This document shows, in pieces, positions 50,989 to 61,802 of a DNA stretch of 64,000 bases. The notes beneath the pieces were generated by a model. It ran no database searches. It saw only the letters and a list, made by a program, of their open reading frames with translations, and was not told the DNA's origin. The DNA lies in the NCBI GenBank assembly GCA_964036155.1, contig OZ038422.1:52165201-52229200 (forward strand), read 5' to 3'. This DNA is from Diploscapter coronatus. Lineage: Eukaryota > Nematoda > Chromadorea > Rhabditida > Rhabditidae. Each line of letters starts with the position of its first letter. Position 1 is the first letter of the stretch. The translations under genes were made by a program, and so were the position numbers.

Positions 50989-52215
50989 TTAAAATTTATT
51001 TTCATATAAAAATAAATCAACTCCATACACTGTAACACATTCGCGATCATCCCAAAACCCGTCCGGGTCTTTCGTGATCTGAATATATATAAAAAAAAAT
51101 ATATATATGGCGATGTTTTAAGTTATCTACGCAATTTTCCATTCCACCGGCATTATCTGGCTCTGAAATATCGATTTTTTTTTTATAAATACTGTATTTT
51201 TTACTTTTATCAGCCCAGTGAAAGTATCCTTCATGAGTTCCATCGTCATAATCCCACTTATTTCCCTGTACGATTTTAGTTGTTTTTATCATTAACTATT
51301 TTAGTTTTCGAAATCAAACAATGCAGTGATCAAAATTCCAATAAACAAGTATGAAAACCTACTCCAGGAGCAACTCGCATCGCACCCAAGAAGAACCACT
51401 TCATTCCAAAAGCTGAGTAATATTGATTTTAAAAATCGAGCTTTTCATAAAGCCTACTATTTTGTATAGCCGTCATCTGGGCATTATTTCTGATGTAAGG
51501 CAAATGCGCCAACGCGTTAAGTCCATGACATTGATTCAATGAATTCATGTAGTTGAAAATATTTGCACCGGCATTTATTAGGCTCTAAATTAAAAATAAC
51601 ATTCAATGAAATATTTAGCATGCTAAATTGTGCAATTTTTCTATTGTCCTTTTCTAACTCTAATAAATCAGGACATCCATGCTATAATTACAAGAATTTT
51701 TGAATCAAGTAGCAGGATCTCAAAATGTTTTCTATTGAACCCGAAAATTTAATTTAATTAAACAAATATAATAAACTTACATAGCATTGCCCCATCAACA
51801 ATGTGAATGGATAATTGCAAGCTGAAATATCCATCATTCGAATATAAAAATCAAATTGACTTACAAAGTGCGCAGGTAGATGTGGAAGTCGTGGTGTGCG
51901 ATGTTGTACTCGACATTTCTAGGGAAAATTTAAAAATTATGAATACTTAGAATTTTACATTTTATATTTTGTAATCTGTTCATATGATCTCGTGATCGGC
52001 TTATTTTCCTAGTTAAAAGTATGAAAATCTACTTAACCCCAGTCGTTTCCAAGCTGCCAACAATTATAGAGCCTTATACCTGTAGTTATGGATAAAAATT
52101 CAGTACCTTCCTCAAATGAAATTGTAGTAGGCAAATTCGGTAAATCCATATCGGGCGTTGTTAGGCATCCGAGAGTACTTTGGTAAAAAAGACACAAAAT
52201 GATTGGGGATTTCAT
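50989..52215 (-). CDS. small secreted C-type lectin
   Basis: Eight exons join in phase: 52215-52107, 51918-51865, 51821-51781, 51584-51458, 51412-51363, 51265-51205, 51162-51131, 51078-50989 (TAA), giving 187 residues. A signal peptide (MKSPIILCLFYQSTLGC) is followed by a Ser/Thr-rich stretch. One C-type lectin domain follows: CNYPFTLLMGQCY, NQCHGLNALAHLPYI, WFFLGA, WDYDDGTHEGYFHW, MENC and FWDDRECVTV. The calcium/sugar site is altered: the usual EPN position reads KPDN, and WND reads WDD, so mannose-type binding is doubtful. Nematode clec proteins of this type are secreted and often linked to immunity or matrix. All introns are of nematode size, and acceptors are TTTCAG-like or close to it. 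Confidence 0.85.
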
Positions 52216-53084
52216 CAGTCGAATGACATTAACACTGATCCAGACGTGAAAAGCTCTAGACTTATTCGAGACTTGCGTAAATGCGACTTTCCCCGTCCAT
52301 TCGGCTTACGCGAGAGACACTAATTTGCAAGGAAGACCAGACGGTTTCTGATCATCTTTTATTTTAAAAGACATGCAGACTAACAATTAGATCTTTGAAA
52401 CTGCAAATGACATCATGGATCGTAATGTAAAAAAAAACATCCTTATCTTTCGTGATATTATACTGACTTCATCTTCATTGATGAAGAATAAGCTATTTCA
52501 TTGTTGAAGGCTAGAAAGGGACTGATCAGAATCATAATTGTTTGAAAATTCTGTTCATAGAATTTATTTTTAGCCTTGTTTTATGCAGAGAAAAAACAAC
52601 ATATTATGGTTTTCAATCGATTTTATCCAAATTAGAGATCGTTTCAGTATACCGAACTACCCAATGGAAATTGAATCTAGTATTATTTCCAGAGCTAATG
52701 AAGACTAACTGAATATAAATATGATAATTCGATAGTAAATAGAAAATCTGACCCTCGTCGTTGGAGAATTTGAATAAAATGGTTGATTCGGATTTATAGT
52801 TCCAGTAATGATTTGAATAGCATTTTACCGAGTTAATAAATAAATAATTCTAATTAATAGTATTATTAGTGCTTTCAGATTCGTTCGTTGTCAAATTTCT
52901 AAGACGCTTAATTTAAACCTAATGTCGACATTTCATAATCCAATTCATTTGATAACATAATTTTCAGAGATCATTGAAAATTAAACGAAAATTTTGGGAA
53001 GTGATTAATTTTTTTAACCGAAAAAATGTGATAACCAATATTTATTGCTAAGAACTTCAAATAGTAATAGAGATTTTTTCGAAA
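52216..53084. other. divergent intergenic region between two lectin genes
   Basis: About 870 bp between the starts of the minus-strand and plus-strand C-type lectin genes. It should hold both promoters. AT-rich, no exon chain seen. Confidence 0.5.
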
Positions 53085-55040
53085 ATGCACACGATATTCC
53101 GAATTATTATTTTATTCTATTATTTGCACTTGATTAAATGTGATTGTAGACCTGGTGATCATCCATTTGAGTCGAGGTAAAAAATAACAAAAGAGTAAAA
53201 TATGAGCAATTATTTTATTTTGGGTGTTTTCGATTCATCTCAACGCCAATGAATTTTGACGATGCTGAAAATTATTGCACTTCGATGGGATATCATTTAG
53301 TTTCAATCCATAAGTAAGGAAAAATCGCACTTCCTAAATTCATAAACAAATTTTCAGTGCTTTCGAGAATAACTTCATTCAAAGTAAATGATTTATAAAT
53401 TTTTAAATTATAATTTTTTCTTGTAATTTCTAAAATAGTTTTACCTCAAAATCAAATTTCAGAGACAGGAGCTATTGACTTCGAAGCTGTCAATGGACTC
53501 ATTCGAATTGGTTTGAACACTACTAATAAATTCGACTGGGGTTGGACAGATCAGAGCCCATTCGATTATTGGTATTGGCAACTCGGTTTGTAATTTTTAA
53601 CTTTTCATCGAAAAACAAGATTTTTTAGGCGAGCCATCAGGTTACGAATACTGTGCATCGTTAGAAATTAATGATGGAAACTGGCGAGCTTTTCCCTTTG
53701 TATTTTTAAGTTGAAATAAAAGTTAATTCAGGAGAGCTTATCCATGTAATAACGCGCAAAATTTCGTATGTGCAGGAAATTCGACTACAAGGTAAAGTTT
53801 CCATTTTTCGATGAAATCGACATTTGTATGAATTTAGATCTACTTCTCCGCCACAGAGGAGTTCAACGTAAGTGAGCTTCCAATTGTTGAAACCTATTCA
53901 GTTTTTAGTCAACAAATCAAGACAACATCACCCACCAGCATTTGTTCATCAGCATCGCAATATTACAATAAGACCAAGAAGTGCTATAGTTTTAAACAAG
54001 TTAAATAACTTTTTAATTAAAGGATTTTTTGAAAAAATATTTCAGTATCCAGAAAATTTCGACCCCTACACTTTCAACTTCAATGCATCTATTCATAGCG
54101 AAGATGAAAACTATTTTGTGTTAGGTGAAAGAACAACTAGAGAACGCAAGCTCCGCGTCCCTCTGCAAATACGTGGCATTTAACAAAGCGGTAGTTAAAG
54201 AACCCCAAAATGGGAAGCAAGTACCCTTCAAAGATCAGCTATTATCAAAAAACCACCCCTAGATCGACGATAGACCTCCTGAAACGATTTTGTGCCAAAA
54301 ATCAGCATATAGTTTTTCCTTGCAAGCAGTTTGAAGTTTGCGAAAATGTGTTCATTTTGGGATCTGGAAAGTGCTGATTCTTCCGCCCAAAATCAATTTT
54401 TATTTGACTTTTTTCCTTATCAAAAGTCTTAGTTACATCAGAATGCGTCTTATTAAGCAAAAAATAACAACGGGATATGGTTCTCGTGAATCTGCTTGCG
54501 TTCTCTAAGAGCAAGTTTAATTTTTCAGATACTATTTCGAGTGGCTAATAATTTCAATTCAATAATATAATAATTTTAGGTATTTCTCTCGACATCCTTA
54601 CTGAAAACGATTGCTTACCCATCAACACTGTCGTCTTCGACTATGTTATTGGAGATATTCGATTTATTCGTAAGCTAGAGTAATTTTAAATTCAAATAAG
54701 ATATGATATCTCCGTCGCCCTTTCGTAACGGTATGATTATGATAAATAATAAACAAATTTTTTTGTTATGAAGGAATTTCAGAGGACAAATGGTATTGGG
54801 GAGATAATACTCCATTGGATTACTACCCGAATACAATGAATTATCGCGCGACTGACAGATGGGATATCATCTATGTAAAATGTCTATTATTTTTAAACTC
54901 ATATTTCGATTTATATATAGGCTCGATACGACCAGGCTGCACGTAATTTGTCATGGTACACTCTTCATCAAGTCAGATCAGATCAGGTTATGCCAGAAAA
55001 TTGCACGTACAGTCTCGACATTCAACCTCCTAATTATTGA
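53085..55040 (+). CDS. secreted protein with two C-type lectin domains
   Basis: Likely exons: 53085-53176, 53224-53313, 53358-53383, 53463-53585, 53629-53683, 53732-53791, 53838-53867, 53909-53999, 54046-54124, 54580-54669, 54783-54874, 54921-55040 (TGA). Signal peptide, then CTLD 1: NFDDAENYC, SIHNAFENNFI, FDWGWTDQSPFDYWYW, GEPSGYEYC, NWRAYPCNNAQNFVC. A short Ser/Thr/Pro linker follows, then a shorter CTLD 2: CYSFKQ, SIHSEDENYFVLG, DKWYWGDNTPLDYY. CTLD 2 has lost parts of the usual core. Two unusual splice sites: the intron after 53683 must use a GC donor (TG|GCGAGC) to restore W-R-A-Y-P-C in phase, and the first intron has no AG at the best-fitting acceptor (ttttatttTGG|G). An alternative with donor 53147-region GTGATC and acceptor AAGAG also keeps frame. 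Its 3' end lies 80 bp from the end of the convergent VWA gene. Gene or recent pseudogene is open. Confidence 0.65.
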
Positions 55041-55090
55041 CAGTTTGCATGAAATGTGTTTATTTTTGTTCAGTTTAGAGAATTTTTACG

Positions 55091-55096
55091 AATAAA
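55091..55096 (+). promoter_or_regulatory. polyadenylation signal AATAAA of the two-CTLD lectin gene
   Basis: AATAAA 51 bases after the TGA at 55038-55040. It lies in the 80-bp gap before the 3' end of the opposite-strand VWA gene, so the two transcripts probably overlap at their 3' ends. Confidence 0.5.
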
Positions 55097-55120
55097 CGAT
55101 TATAAGTTCTGATTAATGAG

Positions 55121-58100
55121 TTAGAAAATGTGATTCCCATTTTCCCCATCCGAACCAGAGTCGTGAATAAAACAGAACCCAGGCAAGATGAAGGTTTCAT
55201 TTCTATAATAACCGTTGGAAAGCATTGTTGTCGTTATGATTATGCTGAATAACCTTTTTCTGAAAGTTTCATTTAAAAAAAACAAGTACTTGAACGGTCC
55301 AGGTTTGCATGCATCGACAATTCCGAAGGTCAAGGAGAAGTCGCAGCTCAACGAATCTCGATCTCTAGCTTCGAAAATCCGACTGATCGTGCCGTTTTCC
55401 CAATTTATTGGAGCAGTGTAGAAGCTCTAAAGAAATATATTGTGAAAAATCGATCAAACAAATGTTGGATAAGATTTTTTTTGCTACCAAATATTTAAAT
55501 TTTGTGCAGAAATAATTTTTAGAACTCACAATTCCAACGTTTCCACTAGCTGCCATTTGTTTTCCGGCAAATGCAAACGAATAGCCTGCATCGATGTAAG
55601 GATCATCAGCGAAAGTGATCCACTTCACGGATTGATCGCCTTGGTTGAAGAGTAGGACGTTGTAGGGATCGGAGTAGGGAATGATTGCCAGCCTCGGGGC
55701 GTCCTTTATTTGCTGGACAACGAACATCTAAAATCGTTTATCTAGCACAAACGCAAGATTTGAAGATGGATATCAGGGTGTCGAATTTTTAATGTTCAAA
55801 CCCCATACCTATACTGTCCTTTCAATTCTAAAAAAAACGGACTCACGATAAACTGAGAATTGTTGAACGTCCACGGAACGTAAGAGAGATATGCATCAGG
55901 AAATGTGACATTTGGAAGACATTGTCCATTTTCAACCGACACGAGAACGATGCAGCCTTCGTATCCAACGTAACGGTAGTAAAAGTCGAATGTGAAGTTG
56001 GAAGTCATGCCGTACGAAGCGTTCACCACTTGGATATCGGAAAACTCGTTGACGATGTTGTAGAGCGTCTAAAAAGAAATTTGAATTCATAACTTCTGAT
56101 TGATTGGTAAAATTCGAAAGGGTAGTAATTATGAAAATGAGTAAAACGATCAACTTCGAAATTATATCATGATAATAATATTCGTTAGCTTACAGAATTT
56201 AGCTCCTTCTTGTCGAGCATCAGTAGATCCCCTTGAACCGCACGAGAAACTCGTCGATAAACGTCGAAGCCATCTCCATTCATGTTGATGGGAGCATCAC
56301 TTGTCTGAGTCAAAAGGAAGGTTATCTAAAAATGATATCAATTTCAGAAGAAAGGAAGAAATTGCTTACCCTATTTCTCCACTGCAACGTCTGTGCGATC
56401 AGGTACGTTTCGTTGTTCCTCGGCGGATAGTGCAGATCTTCGGACGTGGCATCGCTAGCTCGTCCATCTGTGAGCACCAAGATGTTTGAGCCAATGTTCA
56501 TTTGAGGGGCGCTGAATTTTCGAATTTTATTTTTATCTTAAGAGGTCCAAAATTTCGTGTTTGAAACTTCAAAAATTCTTCTCTTGATCGTCTAAGAACC
56601 TCGCAACATCGCGTAATAAAGAAGAAGAAGCTATTAGAAAGGAGAGTTTCGTGTCATGTTGTAGCAAGTTTTCAGTTCCAGGAAGAACAAGCTTACTATG
56701 CTTGAACAGCCACTACCGCTGAGAGCACTGGTTGATCCGCACTCGCGTCCCCGACAACGAGTCCATTCATGTAATTCAACAAATCGGTCTGATTGAAGAA
56801 CACCTCCGTGGACATGTAGAAGACGTCGGCTGCAAGCACAACAATGCAATTGAAAAGAAGGAATCATGTCCCACGACAAGTGTGGGACATCTACTTGAAA
56901 AATGACGCTTTTGCTTTCAAACTGTCGTCCATCCTCGATTTTTCCTGAAAATTGCATGAAATCATAAAGTCGTGAAAAATGACAATATAAAATAGATATT
57001 AAAAAAAAAAAACCCTGAAATATGGATTAGTTTCATTAAAACATGCGCATTTTGTTTTTTTTTTATATTCGAATCATTCTCTCATCACTTTCTAAACCTA
57101 TTCTTTGAATATTGCTTCAAACTCATACTGAATTAAAAATTAAGAAATGCGCTAGAATATTGGAATAAAAAATAACGTTTCTTACATCTTTGTCTAAAAG
57201 TCGTGATAATGTAGTTGGTGAATTCGTTAATCGTCGCCCTCCATTGATGCAACAAATACGGAACCGCATCGATTAGGGTTTGAATATCCGAAGCCATCGA
57301 GGATCTGAGCGAAACGACCAAAATCATCGACTGAGACTCAAAGCTAACTCCGTTCTTCCTTCCAGCACATTTTTCTGAATCATTAAATTTTTAATTCGAA
57401 ACATAAATTTCCCTACCTGGTTGGCACTGAGAATCGTAACACTCGGCTGAGCAGGAGCAGTTGTATCCATTGGAAATTCCGAAGTTTTGGCAGCTAAAAT
57501 GAAACTCAGTCGGAATTTTCGATCCAATGGACTAGACCTTGCATTTGAATTCAGATTGTTAGTATTGTTGCCAGTTAATGGTGGCGGAGGTGGAACAGAA
57601 TCTGAAATTTGTGTATAAAAGTTATTTCGACGAAGTTATCTTCTTACCGACAGGCATGAGGAGATAGACACTCATCGTAGGTGGGAGTTCCAGATTTTTG
57701 ATCAAGTCATTCCTCGTAGAGTTTCCATTCGTCGTCAGGTAGCCGAAATAAATTGCTGTAGGAAAACCTGCCGCTGCACCATGGATTCTGAAAATTCTCG
57801 TTAAGAATTTAGAATCGAACTCAGGGCTCACTCGAAATACTCCACGTAAAAACCGACATTATCATTGCCGAGAATATGTGAGAGCTAAACATATTTTTGC
57901 CACTCAAAAATATTGTTTTCCTACCCAATTAGCGATTTTCGTCTCTTGTGGAAGGAAATCCTTTCTCGACTTCTCAATTCCTAGAACATCATCTGCGGTA
58001 ACATCATAATAATGACCTTGGATCTTGTACTTAGTAGGATTTTCTAAACGAGATTTTCTTTCAGTGAATAGTTTTAATAAAGAAAAACTCGTAAATGACC

Positions 58101-59191
58101 GATTACTCGAAACGAAATAAATGACATGATCTTTTGGTGCGCCGTAATTAGCGCATAGCTTGCAGCACGTTTACTCTATTATATCATATTCCGAAGAAAA
58201 GTTAGACGACTATTTGTAAACACGCAACGCACACTTTGTATATTCGAATTTGTGCACTATTTATTCTGTTTCAAGCTATTGGTCATTGGCAATACCTATA
58301 ACGCTCTTTTCACATGCATAATAATATCTTCTAGCGTAACAATCATCGCTGTACCACTGTCCTCTCCTATCAGGATCAATCGACATGAAGATACAGTTGC
58401 CGCGCTCCGGGAGTGGCTCTCCTAAATTTGAATTTTAAAAATTAACTAAATATTTTAGTTAGTGGAATTAATAGCTTTCTTTGAAGTGCAGACAGACAGG
58501 AGGAGAAATTCAAGAAATTGTTCGCATCCATGCAGGTTTTCTTTCTCTACCGCTCTAGTATCTCTACGTCCGACTTGGGACTTTTTTGAAATTTGGCCAT
58601 TGCACCGCAGCTGCGGTGGAAAAGTCTTAAGTCTGCTCCACATGAACGTAGTTCATATACTTTTCAGTGAGCATCATTTTATTTGAAAAATTTTCATTCC
58701 GTCCGATTAAAAATAGTCGTCAAACCTGCTCCGAGATTGTTATACTCCATAGTAGAGTTGTCTGTATCCCAATAGCAAGAACTAGGAACGCTAGAGTAGC
58801 ACTTCGCTCCTATCCATATCGGGAAAATACCATTCTTAATCGAGTTTGACACGTAGTTGTTCATCTAGATATCGTTTTAATAGCAGGATTTTTATAAGTT
58901 CCATACGAATGCATCCTTAATCATCACTAGATAGGCATTCTCACTTTGGCAAAGTTGCTGAGCATCATTCCGCGTAACTAGTGTGCCTTCGGACATCTGA
59001 AGAGAAATATGTATTTTTACCATTTTTAAGTAAATTCACCTTCATGCAGTGCTTCCCATCAGGTGTAGGCGAATACGAATCTGGGCAGAGACATAGACTG
59101 CAATCTGAAATCCGGGGAAATAATATTGGATAAAAAGTTTTTTTTCCATACCAAGCATCAATAGCAGCAGGAAAAGGACTTTTCCAAACAT
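55121..59191 (-). CDS. secreted CTLD / EGF / von Willebrand A domain protein
   Basis: Eighteen exons: 59191-59152, 59104-59040, 58996-58907, 58864-58726, 58421-58296, 58043-57925, 57884-57832, 57787-57648, 57601-57538, 57493-57417, 57374-57186 (or 57177), 56944-56895, 56829-56697, 56511-56370, 56325-56194, 56068-55847, 55727-55530, 55426-55121. About 760 residues. Signal peptide (MFGKVLFLLLLML); short Cys-rich piece CSLCLCPD; a C-type lectin domain (NDAQQLCQ, WIGAKCYSS, WDTDNST); a beta-rich stretch (KYKIQGHYYDV onward); a Pro/Asn linker; an EGF-like CQNFGISNGYNCSC; a VWA domain (MILVVSLRSSM ... ADQPVLSAVVAVQA ... NILVLTDGRASD); then a C-terminal CUB-like beta region. The MIDAS DxSxS reads SLRSS, so metal binding may be lost. 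One junction (56895 to 56829) breaks phase, so that exon is uncertain. Architecture is typical of nematode secreted lectin-VWA proteins. Confidence 0.75.
58094..58287. mobile_element. MITE copy 2 of a two-copy family
   Basis: Ends aatgaccgattactcgaaac and (reverse complement) aatgaccaatagcttgaaac are inverted. The interior, gacgactatttgtaaacacg then cacactttgtatattcgaat, is the reverse complement of the interior of 29114-29300. In an intron of the CTLD/VWA gene. Confidence 0.85.
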
Positions 59192-59684
59192 TGCTAAAAT
59201 ATACAAAATGCACGAAATGATCTGTATTAAATAATTTTCAATTTGATGACAATTCTAAGAGACTAAAAACAGCCTAAAAGTATCAAAGACCTTTCTAATG
59301 CCTAACCTAAAGAAAATTGGACCTTATCAATTTAATCGGGTTAAAATACTTGTACGAATGGCGTTAATGGCAAAGTCCAAATGGGTATATTTTAAAAAAT
59401 AAAGGGAACAACTTTTGATAATCAATAATATAAAAACTCTACCATCTATATTATTTATTTAAATGAGATTCTAGAAGGAACTAGAGAAATTTGAAAAGAA
59501 AATCATTCGAAATCGAACATGATGCAAGAAAGCGAAGAATTGCAGGACCCTCGCATGGTTAACTGCAAAAGTGGGCGTGGCTAGTCTTAGTTAACGGATG
59601 TGACTGAGTGGAAATGAGTTTCATTTTCTTTTATCGATTTTTGTTTATTTTTTTCAGAAAAGTTATTTTCTTTTCAGGCCGAAA
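59192..59684. promoter_or_regulatory. divergent promoter region of the VWA gene and U1-C gene
   Basis: 493 bp between divergent start codons. The U1-C ATG is preceded by ttttcttttcag|gccgaaa, a strong AG acceptor 7 bases upstream, so a trans-splice site or 5' UTR intron is likely. No other motif recognised. Confidence 0.5.
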
Positions 59685-60691
59685 ATGCCCAAGTACTATT
59701 GCGACTACTGCGACGTGTTCCTCACGCACGACTCTCCGTCGGTCAGGTAAAAATTCGATCTCGTTTCTAGAAAATTTAGAAAAGATCTTTTTTCAGAAAA
59801 AAAATTCATTATAATTTGGGTCTCTTTCTAGAAAAACGCACAATGGCGGCCGCAAGCACAAGGAGAACGTCCGGATGTACTATCAGGTGAGTTGGAGCTT
59901 TCTTTAAAAAAATATTTTAAAATTTTGAAAATTATTCAAGCTACATTGTGAAAGGCTCTGATTTCGTCATTTATCGAATTATCAATTCAAATGGTAAAAA
60001 AATAGATTGCTTAATTTTCCTAAAGTATATTCTTTCAGAAATGGATGGAAGACCAGGCGCAGAAGTTGATCGACGAGACGGCCAAGGCTTTCGCTAGCAA
60101 GTAGGTATTTAATAGTTTACTCGACTTTTTGAAATAAATCTCGAGATGAGTTATTTTAGAATTCAAGTTAAATTAAGAGATCGTTGAAGTAAATTTTGAG
60201 AAAAAGAACGTTTGAATTTTTCGTCATTTCTCCGGCTAAAATTTCATCACTTTGTAGTTTAGGTTAGGAATGGTATCCTTTCCTTCGCTATATCAGATAA
60301 GATGGCGAAGAATCTAAAATCGAATTTACATTACAAAATTCGAAAAAGAAAACGCTGGAAATTTGTAATAGATGAAGAAATATAAATTGTCCTCAAAAAT
60401 GACAATTTTCAGTGTGAGGGCAGGCCAGACGACGCCGGCTCCTAACGCTATGCCCAGCTATGCGCCGAGTCCCGGTCGCGGCACTCCGATGCTGCCGCCC
60501 ATGGGCGTTGGCCGACCCATCGGAGGCGTCCATTTCCCCTATCAGCACGTTAGGGTAGATCATTTTTATTTATTTATTTTTAATAGGGAATTTTAAAGAA
60601 TCGTGATTTTCAGCCTAATATCGGCATGATGTACGCTAACCGAATGATGATGAGGGGCGGAATGGCCCCGTTCCGTCCGTCTTGCAATTGA
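59685..60691 (+). CDS. U1 small nuclear ribonucleoprotein C
   Basis: Five exons join in phase: 59685-59746, 59832-59886, 60039-60100, 60413-60554, 60614-60691 (TGA), giving 132 residues, slightly shorter than the usual 140-160. The start [20 protein letters not shown] and the following [19 protein letters not shown] are the diagnostic U1-C zinc finger, with C6, C9, H24 and H30. A helix ([13 protein letters not shown]) and a Pro/Met/Gly-rich tail with [13 protein letters not shown] follow, as in other U1-C proteins. U1-C stabilises pairing of U1 snRNA with the 5' splice site in the nucleus. Single-copy housekeeping gene, so it is a good anchor for synteny. Polyadenylation signal at 60822-60827. 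Confidence 0.97.
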
Positions 60692-60821
60692 ACTCCATCG
60701 CAATTCGATAGGATGAATACAAGAATACAGTAACCCCTACAAACTATTTGTTTGATCTCATTCTGTCTGCTTGTTTTCTTTTCTTTCTGAAATGAAATAA
60801 TTGTTTTTTTTTCTAGTCTAA

Positions 60822-60827
60822 AATAAA
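60822..60827 (+). promoter_or_regulatory. polyadenylation signal AATAAA of U1-C
   Basis: AATAAA about 130 bases after the TGA at 60689-60691, preceded by a T-rich run. Confidence 0.6.
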
Positions 60828-61021
60828 TATTTTTATTCTAAAGCTGAAAAATACTTTCATAAAGTTCGGGAAAAATGCGAAAATGTTTGGTCATTTTGTG
60901 AGAATTAAAAAAAATCCCTAGATCATATTAAAAAACTGAAAACTTTTTTTCAATTTTTGTGCCAAAACCTAAGTAATGTCGGTCCTTTCCAATAAGTTTG
61001 CTCATTTTCTTTCTGCAAACA

Positions 61022-61368
61022 ATGCCTTCTATCGGCCGATACGAGAGAAATAGATTGGAGACCGCGCAATCGTTCGGTCAAAATGCGGCGGCACCGATTA
61101 TTCGGTGCGTACTTTTTTCTGTAGAAGAAAATTGAACTTTACTGTTCTATCGTTTAACTAGTCGGTCACTTTTTCGTTTTCCTACACTCCCTAATCCTAC
61201 AGTATGGCGAATTTTACAAATCGTGGTCATGGCGAACTGGCAAATTTTTCGTCGACTTTAGAGTTTGGAAACCTAGCCAAAACAAAAAATACAGAATGCC
61301 CTACTTACGGTCGCTATCGTTCGATCAATCGGTCTATCCCTTACTATTTTCCCCGTGCCTGTTGTTAG
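61022..61368 (+). CDS. candidate small protein, two exons
   Basis: Exon 61022-61104 starts MPSIGRYERNRLETAQSFGQ and ends with a good GTGCGT donor in phase 2. Exon 61203-61368 follows a tcctacag acceptor, keeps the frame and ends CC-stop (TAG), giving 82 residues. Base composition is richer in GC than the flanks, which suggests coding. No signal peptide, TM segment or known domain; rich in Arg, Asn and Ser. Alternatively exon 1 is an upstream alternative first exon of the gene at 61803, or the whole is chance. Not recognised. Confidence 0.35.
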
Positions 61369-61802
61369 TCGCTAAGTAAACACCAAGAGCGGCCCCTGTA
61401 TTTGTCTACAGCCCTGACTCTCATTTCTCTGCTTTTCCCAAACTCCCTTCCTTTTCTATTCGTCTATCCATTGACGATTACAGCCGTTTGCAAATACAGT
61501 GCCACCAAATCGATCGATACAACTCACAGAAAGAACAAATTTTTCTCCATTTTAGTCACTTTCTCGTGAATTTTTCTTCGCTTTTTATGTGAATTTTCTC
61601 TATTTTATTCGTATTTTCTTCGAGCTTTTTTCCAAATAAAATTTTCGATTTTTGAGCAACTACTATAGATAGCGGAGTGCTATAGTTAGAGGTAGACGAG
61701 AGGATCAAATTTGAAAGAAATCTAGTGAAAAAGACACTCCGCCATTTAGTAACTACCGATTTTTGCAAGTGCTTTTTTGATTTTTTTATTTTGAGTGTCG
61801 GA
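61369..61802. other. upstream region of the FLFTP-module gene
   Basis: No gene seen. Probable promoter and 5' UTR of the gene starting at 61803. No recognised motif. Confidence 0.4.

Noticed and set aside
53629..53731. frameshift lesion in CTLD 1 of the + strand lectin
   Set aside because: First read as a lesion because the GT donor at 53700 breaks phase; a GC donor after 53683 restores frame and the conserved W-R-A-Y-P-C reading.
55260..55289. 30-bp intron in the last exon of the VWA gene
   Set aside because: The sequence is in frame and open through it, and 30 bp is too short for an intron.
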